A DNA stretch of 18,786 nucleotides from Heteroruminococcus sp964369885 (GTDB lineage: Bacteria; Bacillota; Clostridia; Oscillospirales; Ruminococcaceae). The stretch is from positions 1 through 18,786 of the forward strand of contig CAYJGQ010000036.1 of assembly GCA_964369885.1 (NCBI GenBank), written 5' to 3'. A model generated the notes under the pieces. The model was not told the origin of the DNA. It made no database searches and was given only the letters and a program-made list of their open reading frames with translations. Of this stretch, positions 1-10,137 are shown one piece after another. Numbering within the stretch: position 1 is the stretch's first letter; each line of letters opens with the position of its first letter. A program made the position numbers and the translations under genes.

Positions 1-108
1 CCCCCCCGCGGGGGGGGGGGGGGCGTTTTTTGTGCCCCCCCCCTTTTACACAGGGGGGGGGGGGGGGGGGCCCCCCGCCCCCCACCGGTCTTAGGAGGGG
101 GGAGAAAA
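1..108. repeat. G/C homopolymer low-complexity tract
   Basis: This stretch is almost entirely G and C runs: C7 at 1-7, G14 at 10-23, C9 at 35-43, G18 at 53-70, then C6-G-C6 at 71-83. Short inserts (a T6 run, and a T4 run followed by ACACA) break it up. The runs are complementary and could fold, but no promoter or gene is visible before the ribosome site at about 93-104. Nothing else in the window resembles it. It may be an assembly or contig-end artefact, or a damaged copy of a GC-rich intergenic repeat. Confidence 0.7.
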
Positions 109-1059
109 ATGAAGATATTTGATTTGCACTGTGATACGCTGACCGAGTGTTACAAGTTAGGTCTTGGGCTATGTAATCCACACACCCAGCTTTCGCTTGA
201 TCGTTTGAGTGGGAGCGGTTGGCGGCAGGCCATGGCCATATTCATACCAGATGACATGCGAGGTGCAGAGGCGGCTGAGTATTTTGATGAGGTATGGCGG
301 TTTTGGCGACGGAGCATGCAACTCGAGTGCAATAAAATTTTGGTTATAGATAACCTTTCCACCGCCCCATGTAATGGCGGTATTGAGCTGTTTTTATGTG
401 TAGAGGGCGGCTCGGTGCTGTGTGGGGAGCTTGAGCGTATTCCACTGCTTGCAGAGCGTGGTGTGAGGATGCTCACCCTCACATGGAACGGTCAAAATGA
501 GCTTGGAGGGGGATGCCTTGCCGATACAGGGCTCACCGAGTTTGGAAAAAGCACCCTGCCACAACTTGAGCAAAACAACATAATAATAGATGTTTCTCAC
601 CTGGGAGATAAGGGGTTTTGGCAGGTCGCCGAGCTTGCACAGCGCCCATTTATGGCCAGTCATTCCAATTCGCGGGCGGTGCACAACAATCCACGTAACC
701 TAACCGATGAGCAGTTTTTGGCCATTGTAAGGGCAGGTGGAGTTGTGGGACTTAACTTTTACATAGATTTTTTGGCCGAGGGGATGGCGGCTCACTCCCC
801 AATGACACTGCTCTCCCACATTACACATTTTGTGGCACTTGGTGGTGAGAATCACATTGCGCTGGGCTCGGATTATGACGGAGCAGAGCTGGCGTTATAC
901 CTAAACCGCAGTGAAAAACTTGAAAAAGCAGTGCGGATTATGGTAAAATTGGGACTGGACTGTAAATTGGCGGAGAAAATCTGCCATAAAAATGCCGAGG
1001 ACTTTTTTAGGCGGTATAAAAATAGCGCTCAGGGAGGAAGAAAGAATGAATTATTGTAG
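109..1059 (+). CDS. Membrane dipeptidase-like peptidase, family M19
   Basis: This is a 316-residue zinc dipeptidase of family M19 (renal dipeptidase fold), which hydrolyses dipeptides. The FDLHCD motif gives ligands His7 and Asp9. Glu99 in the VEGG motif is the expected bridging carboxylate, His164 (DVSHLG) and His185 (ASHSNSR) are the other metal ligands, and Asp255 lies in GSDYDG. These assignments follow the family pattern. No signal peptide or membrane segment is visible, so it should be cytoplasmic, as in many Firmicutes. The ATG follows a strong AGGAGGGG site at 93-100. The gene overlaps thrC by 14 bases, so the two are probably translationally coupled. The natural substrate is not shown by the sequence; peptide salvage is the likely role. 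Confidence 0.93.
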   Translation: MKIFDLHCDTLTECYKLGLGLCNPHTQLSLDRLSGSGWRQAMAIFIPDDMRGAEAAEYFDEVWRFWRRSMQLECNKILVIDNLSTAPCNGGIELFLCVEGGSVLCGELERIPLLAERGVRMLTLTWNGQNELGGGCLADTGLTEFGKSTLPQLEQNNIIIDVSHLGDKGFWQVAELAQRPFMASHSNSRAVHNNPRNLTDEQFLAIVRAGGVVGLNFYIDFLAEGMAAHSPMTLLSHITHFVALGGENHIALGSDYDGAELALYLNRSEKLEKAVRIMVKLGLDCKLAEKICHKNAEDFFRRYKNSAQGGRKNELL

Positions 1060-2536
1060 TACAAGGGATAAAGCGGTTATAAAGGATTCTGCACAGGCCA
1101 TACTTCAGGGAATTTCGGCCGATGGTGGTCTGTTTGTGCCTACCGAAATACCTAAGATATCGCCGAGTGAACTTCAGGAACTGTGCGGCAAGAGCTATGT
1201 CGAGCGTGCCCGTGTGGTGCTTGGTAAGTTTTTGACCGATTTTACCCCCGATGAAATAAAAGATTGTGTGGAGCAGGCATATTCCCTTGAGCGTTTTGAC
1301 GATGCTGCAATAGCTCCCATAGCCCGTATATCGCCCGATAGCTACCTGCTTGAACTTTGGCACGGCCCCACCTGTGCCTTTAAGGATATGGCGCTGCAAC
1401 TTCTGCCAAGACTTATGGTAACCTCGGCCAACAAGACCGGCGAAAAACGTGAGATAGTAATCCTTGTAGCCACCTCGGGAGACACGGGCAAGGCCGCACT
1501 TGAGGGCTTTTGTGATGTGCCCGGCACACGCATGATGGTGTTTTATCCCGAAGAGGGGGTAAGCCCTATGCAAAAACGCCAAATGTGCACACAGGATGGT
1601 GATAATGTATGGGTATGCGGTATCCGTGGTAATTTTGATGATGCACAAAGTGGCGTTAAGACAATATTTGCCGACAAAGCCACGGCCGATGAGTTTTCGG
1701 CCAAGGGCAAGATGCTGTCGAGTGCAAACTCCATCAACTGGGGGCGTCTTGTGCCTCAGGTGGTATACTACATCAGCGCCTATTGTGACATGGTGGCCTC
1801 GGGTGAGATTACCATGGGTCAGGAGATAAATGTAACGGTTCCCACCGGAAACTTTGGCAATATCTTGGCGGCCTACTACGCCCGTGAGATGGGTCTGCCC
1901 ATAGGTAAGCTTATCTGTGCCTCCAACCGCAATAATGTCCTGACCGATTTTCTTGGCACAGGCGTGTACGACCGCAACCGTCAGTTTTACGCCACCAGCT
2001 CCCCCTCTATGGATATACTGATATCCAGCAACCTTGAGCGCCTTTTATGGCAGTTATCCAAGGACGATGCCCTTGTAAAAGAGCTTATGGCAAAGCTCTC
2101 GACCAATGGACGCTACGAGGTGTCGGGTGAGCTGTTTGACAAGATAAAAGAGCTATTTGATTCGGGATACTGCGATGATGACTCTGCGTCTGCCACCATT
2201 TCTCGTGTGTTTGACGACTGCTCCTACCTTGCCGACACCCACACAGCCGTGGCCATCAAGGTGGCCGAGGATTATGTGGCCCGCACAGGCGATAAGCGTA
2301 AAATGCTCATAGTATCCACAGCCAGCCCATACAAATTCTCCCACAGTGTACTGGGGGCCATTGCTCCTAAGATGGCCGCAGAAATCTTGGATGAATTTGA
2401 GCAGGCAAAGGCCATGGAGGGGCATACCTCGGTGGCAATGCCCTCCCCCCTAAAGGAGCTTGAGGGCAAGGCTGTGCGCTTTACTCAGGTTTGTGATAAG
2501 GACAAGATGCTAAGTGCTGTACAGCAGGCACTCTAA
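1046..2536 (+). CDS. thrC: Threonine synthase
   Basis: ThrC is a pyridoxal-phosphate enzyme that converts O-phosphohomoserine to threonine and phosphate, the last step of threonine synthesis. The product is 496 residues. The PLP lysine is Lys113 in the family motif HGPTCAFKDMALQ, and VATSGDTGKAALEG (about 141-154) is the phosphate-binding segment. NFGN, about 250 residues in, is also typical. The start is the ATG at 1046, preceded by AGGGAGG at 1031-1037. An upstream in-frame ATG at 992 would lie deep inside the dipeptidase gene and is less likely. The gene overlaps the end of the M19 gene and is followed by a hairpin terminator. No other threonine gene is nearby, so the pairing with a dipeptidase suggests only shared amino-acid supply. 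Confidence 0.96.
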   Translation: MNYCSTRDKAVIKDSAQAILQGISADGGLFVPTEIPKISPSELQELCGKSYVERARVVLGKFLTDFTPDEIKDCVEQAYSLERFDDAAIAPIARISPDSYLLELWHGPTCAFKDMALQLLPRLMVTSANKTGEKREIVILVATSGDTGKAALEGFCDVPGTRMMVFYPEEGVSPMQKRQMCTQDGDNVWVCGIRGNFDDAQSGVKTIFADKATADEFSAKGKMLSSANSINWGRLVPQVVYYISAYCDMVASGEITMGQEINVTVPTGNFGNILAAYYAREMGLPIGKLICASNRNNVLTDFLGTGVYDRNRQFYATSSPSMDILISSNLERLLWQLSKDDALVKELMAKLSTNGRYEVSGELFDKIKELFDSGYCDDDSASATISRVFDDCSYLADTHTAVAIKVAEDYVARTGDKRKMLIVSTASPYKFSHSVLGAIAPKMAAEILDEFEQAKAMEGHTSVAMPSPLKELEGKAVRFTQVCDKDKMLSAVQQAL

Positions 2537-2586
2537 AATGCAACCAACACTTAAACAGCGGTGGATTTTATCCACCCCAAAATAGC

Positions 2587-2624
2587 AAAAAGACCTCGGA
2601 GATTTACCCCGAGGTCTTTTTGCG
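2587..2624 (+). terminator. Rho-independent terminator after thrC
   Basis: AAAAAGACCTCGG at 2587-2599 pairs perfectly with CCGAGGTCTTTTT at 2609-2621 around a 9-base loop. The A-run and T-run flank the stem, so it could act in both directions. It separates thrC from the uvrB promoter. Confidence 0.92.
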
Positions 2625-2640
2625 CAGTCGGCCTATATAC

Positions 2641-2670
2641 TTGACAAATCACCCTGTTTTGTCGTAAAAT
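2641..2670 (+). promoter_or_regulatory. Sigma-A promoter of the uvrB unit
   Basis: TTGACA at 2641-2646 is a perfect -35 box and TAAAAT at 2665-2670 a good -10 box, with an 18-base spacer. Transcription should start near 2677, inside the LexA box and about 77 bases before the uvrB start codon. Confidence 0.85.
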
Positions 2671-2684
2671 AGAACGAATGTTTG
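2671..2684 (+). promoter_or_regulatory. LexA (SOS) box at uvrB promoter
   Basis: AGAACGAATGTTTG matches the Firmicutes LexA/DinR consensus CGAACRNRYGTTYC at every specified position except the two outermost bases, and contains the core GAAC-N4-GTTT. It lies directly downstream of the -10 box and over the predicted start site, where bound LexA would block transcription. uvrB and uvrA are classical SOS genes in Bacillus and relatives. The match is seen; repression by LexA is inferred. Confidence 0.8.
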
Positions 2685-2753
2685 TTTTTGTTTTTATTTT
2701 GTTCTGAGCCAAAAATAAGGCTCGTTTATGCGCCCCACACAGGAGGGATGGCT

Positions 2754-4745
<1,992 letters not shown>

Positions 4746-4800
4746 GCAAGAATTTTCAGCTTAGTTTTCACCCAAAGCCGCCACTACAAAGGAGCAGGCC

Positions 4801-5856
4801 ATGAAGACAAATATAAATCTTACATGGGGCTATATTATATGCTTTTTGTTCTGTATAGTGGGGGCTGTTATGTCCATTATGGGCATTTACAGGCAGGTGG
4901 GCATAGCCTCTGCCCACCCACTTCAGACCCTGCACACAAACAATATTAGGCAGGGGGATTATGTAAGTGGGTATATTGATGAGATTGTAATGGGCGACTT
5001 TGCCGTGCAGGGCGTGGTGATGCGGCTCCCTGCGGTTTACGACATATACACCATAAAAATCGCCGACGAGCGATATATTACGATGTATATCAGTGACCCA
5101 AACACCCTTGGGGCTCTTGAAGGCTTTGTTGATGGTGTGGGCGAGGCGGTTTATATTGAGGGGAGAATTTTGCCCCCCATGAGCAGTAATTTTATTGATT
5201 CATGGTTTGTGGGTGCGCGGGGAATATCCGACCAAAGCGAGATTGAGCGCCTGGTTATATCAGACCTTGCGATAATCCAGACCGACCTTGATGGCAACAA
5301 GAATATGATTATTTTGGGCATGTTTCTTGTTGTTGGAGGCCTGATTATATTTTGGAGATGCGGCGGAACATCAGGACTTGTGCGCCGTCTGCCCACACAG
5401 GAAATATCATACAGCGAGCTTGGCGACCTTGCAAGCGCCACACTTACACCCGAGCGGATAAATGTTTATTTGGAACAGGCCAATAATGAGCTTGAGCACC
5501 TTATGGCAAAACGACAAAAAAAGCGTGATGATGCTATGGTGGGGGCGGTGATGCTACCCATTGGCCTACTGCTTATGATGGTCATGATTTTTGCAAACAA
5601 GACCCTGCATGTAGAGGTGTTTATGATGATTGCAGGTGTGTTTAATGGGCTGTTTGCAGCGGGTGTGGTGGTGTGTGCAGTAGGGATAAAAAAGATATTT
5701 ACAGCCTTTGTAAACTCGGAGAGTCAAACCGCCGACCGCCTGTGCGGTATGTTTAATATCACCACAACAAAAATGCGTATAATAAGACAAAAAAAGCAGA
5801 TATCACGGCTTGAAGATATAGCAAATAACCACCTAAAAGATGGCCAACACAGTTAA
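4801..5856 (+). CDS. Unknown four-helix membrane protein between uvrB and uvrA
   Basis: I do not recognise the family of this 351-residue protein. Four hydrophobic segments are visible at about 11-30, 168-186, 246-265 and 271-296. The first is followed by a polar region of about 135 residues rich in alternating hydrophobic residues, which suggests a beta domain. A second polar region (187-245) ends in a KRQKKRDD cluster, and a basic tail follows residue 297. By the positive-inside rule the 31-167 domain faces outside, and the 187-245 loop and the C-terminus face the cytoplasm. No catalytic motif, signal-peptidase site or lipobox is clear. The start has AAGGAG at 4789-4794, six bases upstream. 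The gene sits 55 bases after uvrB and 20 bases before uvrA on the same strand with no terminator, so it is probably co-transcribed with both. Confidence 0.85.
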   Translation: MKTNINLTWGYIICFLFCIVGAVMSIMGIYRQVGIASAHPLQTLHTNNIRQGDYVSGYIDEIVMGDFAVQGVVMRLPAVYDIYTIKIADERYITMYISDPNTLGALEGFVDGVGEAVYIEGRILPPMSSNFIDSWFVGARGISDQSEIERLVISDLAIIQTDLDGNKNMIILGMFLVVGGLIIFWRCGGTSGLVRRLPTQEISYSELGDLASATLTPERINVYLEQANNELEHLMAKRQKKRDDAMVGAVMLPIGLLLMMVMIFANKTLHVEVFMMIAGVFNGLFAAGVVVCAVGIKKIFTAFVNSESQTADRLCGMFNITTTKMRIIRQKKQISRLEDIANNHLKDGQHS

Positions 5857-5876
5857 AAAATACGGAGGAAATAACC

Positions 5877-8699
5877 TTGGCAAGAAACAGTATAGTAATA
5901 AAGGGAGCACGAGAGAACAACCTAAAGAATATAGACCTTGAAATACCAAGAGATAAACTTGTGGTGTTTACGGGGCTGTCGGGGTCGGGCAAGACCTCGC
6001 TTGCCTTTGACACCATCTATGCCGACGGACAGCGCCGCTACATGGAGAGCCTGTCCTCCTATGCGCGCCAGTTTTTAGGCCAGATGGAAAAACCCGATGT
6101 GGATGACATACAGGGGCTTTCGCCGGCCGTGTCGATAGACCAAAAAACCACCTCGAAAAACCCACGCTCCACCGTGGGCACCGTCACCGAAATATACGAC
6201 TACCTGCGCCTGTTATACGCCAGAATAGGTATTCCCCACTGCCCAATATGCGGCATGGAGATAACCCAGCAGACGGTAGATCAAATGGTGGACAAGGTGT
6301 TGGCCCTGCCCGAGGGCAGCCGCATACAAATAATGGCGCCGGTGGTGCGCCAGCGCAAGGGTGAGCACCAAAAGGAGTTTGACTCAGCTCGACGTTCGGG
6401 TTTTGTGCGTGCCCGTGTGGATGGAAGCATATACGAGCTGACCGAGGAAATAAAGCTTAATAAAAACCAAAAACACACAATAGATATAGTGGTGGATAGA
6501 TTGGTGGTTAAGGAGGAGATACGCTCCCGTCTGGCCGATTCGCTTGAAACGGCGCTTCATCTCACCGGCAGTCTTGCCCTTGTAGATGTAATTGACGGTG
6601 AGGAGATGCTTTTCTCCCAAAGCTATGCCTGCCCCGACCACGACATAAGCGTGGAGGAGCTTACCCCACGCATGTTTTCCTTTAATAACCCCTTTGGCGC
6701 ATGCGAAAAATGTACAGGCCTTGGCACATTTTTGAAGGTCGACCCCAATATGATACTGCCCAACAAAAAGCTTACCATCCGTGAGGGGGCCATTCGTGCC
6801 AGCGGTTGGTACTACGCCGATGGTGGCATAGCCCAGATGTACTACGAAGCATTGTCCGAGAAGTATAAGTTTTCACTCGATGTGCCGGTAAAGGAGCTGC
6901 CTCCCGAGGTTATTGACATCATAATGTACGGCACCAAGGGGGAAAAACTTATAGTGCAAAGGGACTCGGCCAGTTTTTCCGGGTCTTATAACACCGAGTT
7001 TGAGGGCGTGGCAAACAACCTTGAGCGCCGCTTTAGGGAAACCAGCAGTAACTGGATGCGTGAGGAGCTAACGGCCTACATGAGCGCCGTAGAATGCCCC
7101 GACTGCCATGGCGATCGCCTGCGCCCCACCTCGCTTGGGGTAACGGTGGGGGATATAAATATCACCCAACTTTGCAATCGCTCGGTCGAGAGGATACTTG
7201 ATTTTTTCAACCACCTAAACCTGAGCGAAAAGGAGCAAAAAATAGCCGCACAAATCCTAAAGGAGCTGCGTGAACGCCTTGGATTTTTGCAAAACGTGGG
7301 GCTTGAATATCTAACCCTTTCCAGGGCGGCAGGGACACTGTCGGGCGGCGAGAGTCAGCGCATACGTCTGGCAACCCAGATAGGCTCCTCCCTGATGGGG
7401 GTGGTGTATATACTCGATGAGCCCAGTATTGGTCTGCATCAGCGTGATAACGACCGCCTGATTGAGACCCTAAAACATCTGCGTGATTTGGGAAACACCG
7501 TAATTGTGGTGGAGCACGACGAGGACACCATGCATGCCAGCGATTTTATAGTCGACATTGGCCCGGGGGCAGGGGTGCACGGTGGACAGGTGGTTTGCAC
7601 CGGCGATGTAAAGACCATAATGGCCTGCAACAACTCGGTTACAGGGCAATATCTAAGCGGTAAGAAGTGTGTAGAGGTGCCCGCAAAGCGCCGCAGTGGC
7701 AACGGTAAGTTTTTAACCGTAAAGGGCGCGGGCCAAAACAATCTTAAAGATATAGATGTGCAGTTCCCACTGGGGACATTTACGGCCGTCACGGGGGTGT
7801 CGGGCTCGGGTAAATCCTCCCTTGTCAATGAGGTGCTGTACAAGACACTGGCCGCCGAGCTTACAGGCTCAAAAAACCGTCCCGGCAAATGCGCCGGTGT
7901 GGATGGCATGTGGGAGCTTGATAAGGTAATAGACATCGACCAGTCCCCCATAGGGCGCACACCACGCTCCAACCCGGCCACCTACACAGGTGTGTTTACC
8001 GACATACGCAATCTGTACGCCCAAACAGCCGATGCAAAAATGCGGGGCTACGCCGCCGGTCGTTTTTCCTTTAATGTAAAGGGTGGCCGCTGTGAGGCCT
8101 GTGAGGGTGACGGCATTCTTTGTATTGAGATGCATTTTCTACCCGATATATTCGTGCCCTGTGAGGTTTGTAAGGGCAAGAGATACAACCGCGAAACACT
8201 TGAGGTGCGCTACAAGGGCAAGAGCATACACGACGTGCTTGAGATGACCATTGAAGAGGGGCTTACCTTCTTTGAAAACCACCCCAAGATAAAACGTCGT
8301 TTGCAGACCATACATGATGTGGGGCTTGGTTATGTAAAAATAGGTCAGCCTGCCACCACCCTTTCGGGGGGAGAGGCGCAGCGCGTAAAGCTGGCCACCG
8401 AGCTATCCAAGCGCCCGACAGGTCGCACGGTGTATATACTCGACGAACCCACCACAGGCCTGCACGCCGCCGATGTTCACCGACTGATTGATGTGCTTCA
8501 AACCCTTGTAGACACCGGCAATACCGTAATTGTAATTGAGCACAACCTTGATGTAATAAAGACGGCCGATCATATCATTGACCTTGGCCCCGAAGGGGGC
8601 GACAAGGGTGGTGATGTGGTGGTGTGCGGCACACCGGAGCAGGTGGCCAAATGCACAAAATCCCACACAGGTAAATATCTTAGCAAACTGCTGAAGTAA
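5877..8699 (+). CDS. uvrA: Excinuclease ABC subunit A
   Basis: UvrA is the dimeric ABC-type ATPase that finds DNA lesions and hands them to UvrB. The product is 940 residues, full length. Walker A motifs are GLSGSGKT (33-40) and GVSGSGKS (640-647). ABC signatures LSGGESQR (from 488) and LSGGEAQR (from 829) are each followed by an ILDEP Walker B box. The first zinc module uses Cys252, His255, Cys276 and Cys279, with His where many UvrA proteins have Cys. The second is a CxxC-19-CxxC module at Cys739, 742, 762 and 765. An extra CPIC pair lies at 122-125. Translation starts at TTG, seven bases after GGAGGA at 5864-5869. It follows the unknown membrane gene closely and precedes a MATE gene by 13 bases. 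Confidence 0.98.
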   Translation: MARNSIVIKGARENNLKNIDLEIPRDKLVVFTGLSGSGKTSLAFDTIYADGQRRYMESLSSYARQFLGQMEKPDVDDIQGLSPAVSIDQKTTSKNPRSTVGTVTEIYDYLRLLYARIGIPHCPICGMEITQQTVDQMVDKVLALPEGSRIQIMAPVVRQRKGEHQKEFDSARRSGFVRARVDGSIYELTEEIKLNKNQKHTIDIVVDRLVVKEEIRSRLADSLETALHLTGSLALVDVIDGEEMLFSQSYACPDHDISVEELTPRMFSFNNPFGACEKCTGLGTFLKVDPNMILPNKKLTIREGAIRASGWYYADGGIAQMYYEALSEKYKFSLDVPVKELPPEVIDIIMYGTKGEKLIVQRDSASFSGSYNTEFEGVANNLERRFRETSSNWMREELTAYMSAVECPDCHGDRLRPTSLGVTVGDINITQLCNRSVERILDFFNHLNLSEKEQKIAAQILKELRERLGFLQNVGLEYLTLSRAAGTLSGGESQRIRLATQIGSSLMGVVYILDEPSIGLHQRDNDRLIETLKHLRDLGNTVIVVEHDEDTMHASDFIVDIGPGAGVHGGQVVCTGDVKTIMACNNSVTGQYLSGKKCVEVPAKRRSGNGKFLTVKGAGQNNLKDIDVQFPLGTFTAVTGVSGSGKSSLVNEVLYKTLAAELTGSKNRPGKCAGVDGMWELDKVIDIDQSPIGRTPRSNPATYTGVFTDIRNLYAQTADAKMRGYAAGRFSFNVKGGRCEACEGDGILCIEMHFLPDIFVPCEVCKGKRYNRETLEVRYKGKSIHDVLEMTIEEGLTFFENHPKIKRRLQTIHDVGLGYVKIGQPATTLSGGEAQRVKLATELSKRPTGRTVYILDEPTTGLHAADVHRLIDVLQTLVDTGNTVIVIEHNLDVIKTADHIIDLGPEGGDKGGDVVVCGTPEQVAKCTKSHTGKYLSKLLK

Positions 8700-8712
8700 C
8701 ACAAGGGAGCAC

Positions 8713-10056
8713 ATGATGACCCAAAAAGATTTTGAGACACAACCGGTCAAACGGATATTTTTAAGAATGGCAGTGCCAAGTCTTATGAGCATGCTGTTTT
8801 CCAGCCTTTATATAATGGCGGACGGCATGTTTGTGGGGCGGTATGTGGGTAGTCAGGCGCTGGCCGCCGTAAACCTTGTTATGCCAATTGTGATGATATG
8901 CTTTGCCCTGTCAGACATGGTGGCGTCCGGGTCCTCGGTTAGGGTGTCAATAGCGCTTGGGCAAAAGGACTACCAAAAGGCCAGCCGTCTTTTTTCCTCC
9001 TGCATGGTGGTGATATTTATACTCGGTGTGGTGTTTTCGGTCATCGGATTTTTTGCGGTGCGCCCCATTGTATTTTTGCTGGTGGAGGATAAACTGCTTG
9101 CCCAGCTTGCCAGCGACTATGCCCAGGTGCTTTTTATGGGTGCGCCGTTTTATATACCCATGTTTGCCATAGACAACTACCTGCGTGGCTGTGGTAAAGC
9201 CAATTTTTGCATGAAAACGAGTATATTTGTATCACTGCTAAACATAGCGCTGGATTTTGTGTTTTTGGCGGTGTTGGGGCTTGGTATTGGCAGTGCCGCT
9301 CTGGCCACTGTTCTCAGTGTGGCTGTGGGGCTTTCGCTTTCGCTGTATCAGTTTAGGGGCAGACGTTTGGCACTCTACTTCACCAAACCCAAAATAACCC
9401 TAAAAGAATTTGGCGCAATATGCTACAACGGAAGTTCGGAGTTTTTTAACAATGTTTCCATTTCGGTTTTGGCGGCCGCAGTAAACGCAATACTCCTACA
9501 CATAGGCGGAAGTATGGCTGTGGCGGCCTACGGCGTTTTGATTTACATCGAATCGCTGGCCATGTCCATAATGTATGGCATTGTGGATTCGGTACAAAGC
9601 CCTGTGAGTTACAATATAGGCGCCAAACGCATCGATAGAGCCATAGAGTTTTTTAAGATAAGCTGTTTTGTTATGCTGTTGGTGTCGCTTGTGTTTTTTG
9701 CAGGTATGGTAATCTTCCCACGGCAGCTTGTAGGGGTGTTTATATTACCCGAGGAAACCGAGCTTATTCAGATGACAAAAATGGCGATATATCTTGCGGC
9801 CCCGGCATATGTGTTCAACTGGTTTAACATGGTGACAAGCTCCTTTTTAACCGCCTTTGACAAACCCAAAGAGTCGCTGATACTCATGGTGTTTCGCTCG
9901 ATAGTATTTCCGGCGGTGGGGCTTGTTGTGCTCACCCCTATGTTTGGTGTAAATGGGGTGTTTGTTGTGGCCTCGGCCTCCTCGGTGTTTACCTTTATGG
10001 TTGCGGTGTTTTATGCCAAAAACACAATTTGGAAGGCAAAAAATGCAGATGCATAA
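8713..10056 (+). CDS. MATE-family multidrug exporter (MepA-like)
   Basis: This 447-residue inner-membrane protein belongs to the MATE family, which exports cationic drugs or other organic compounds using Na+ or H+ gradients. About 12 hydrophobic helices run through it. The N-terminal MAVPSLMSMLFSSLYIMADG and the following FVGR-x3-S-QALAAVNLVMP segment match the MepA-like branch. A second-half repeat near NGSSEFFNN supports the two-lobe MATE layout. The start is one of two consecutive ATG codons (8713 or 8716) after AGGGAG at 8704-8709; the second has the better spacing. It begins 13 bases after uvrA stops, which implies co-transcription with the SOS unit. The substrate cannot be told from sequence; export of DNA-damaging compounds is inference from context. 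Confidence 0.93.
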   Translation: MMTQKDFETQPVKRIFLRMAVPSLMSMLFSSLYIMADGMFVGRYVGSQALAAVNLVMPIVMICFALSDMVASGSSVRVSIALGQKDYQKASRLFSSCMVVIFILGVVFSVIGFFAVRPIVFLLVEDKLLAQLASDYAQVLFMGAPFYIPMFAIDNYLRGCGKANFCMKTSIFVSLLNIALDFVFLAVLGLGIGSAALATVLSVAVGLSLSLYQFRGRRLALYFTKPKITLKEFGAICYNGSSEFFNNVSISVLAAAVNAILLHIGGSMAVAAYGVLIYIESLAMSIMYGIVDSVQSPVSYNIGAKRIDRAIEFFKISCFVMLLVSLVFFAGMVIFPRQLVGVFILPEETELIQMTKMAIYLAAPAYVFNWFNMVTSSFLTAFDKPKESLILMVFRSIVFPAVGLVVLTPMFGVNGVFVVASASSVFTFMVAVFYAKNTIWKAKNADA

Positions 10057-10071
10057 CATCTGTACAGAAAT

Positions 10072-10112
10072 AAAAAGCAAGGAGTAGTAATCACTACTCC
10101 TTGCTTTTTTAT
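10072..10112. terminator. Strong bidirectional terminator
   Basis: A perfect 17-base-pair stem (10072-10088 with 10093-10109) closes a four-base AATC loop. An A5 run on one side and T6 on the other allow termination of both converging units, the uvrB-MATE unit on the plus strand and the flavodiiron gene on the minus strand. Confidence 0.95.
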
Positions 10113-10137
10113 TTGATATAAGGTTGGACATCAGGCC

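Noticed and set aside
2682..2753. Longer UvrB starting at TTG 2682
   Set aside because: It begins inside the LexA box near the transcript start, and a good ribosome site precedes the ATG at 2754.
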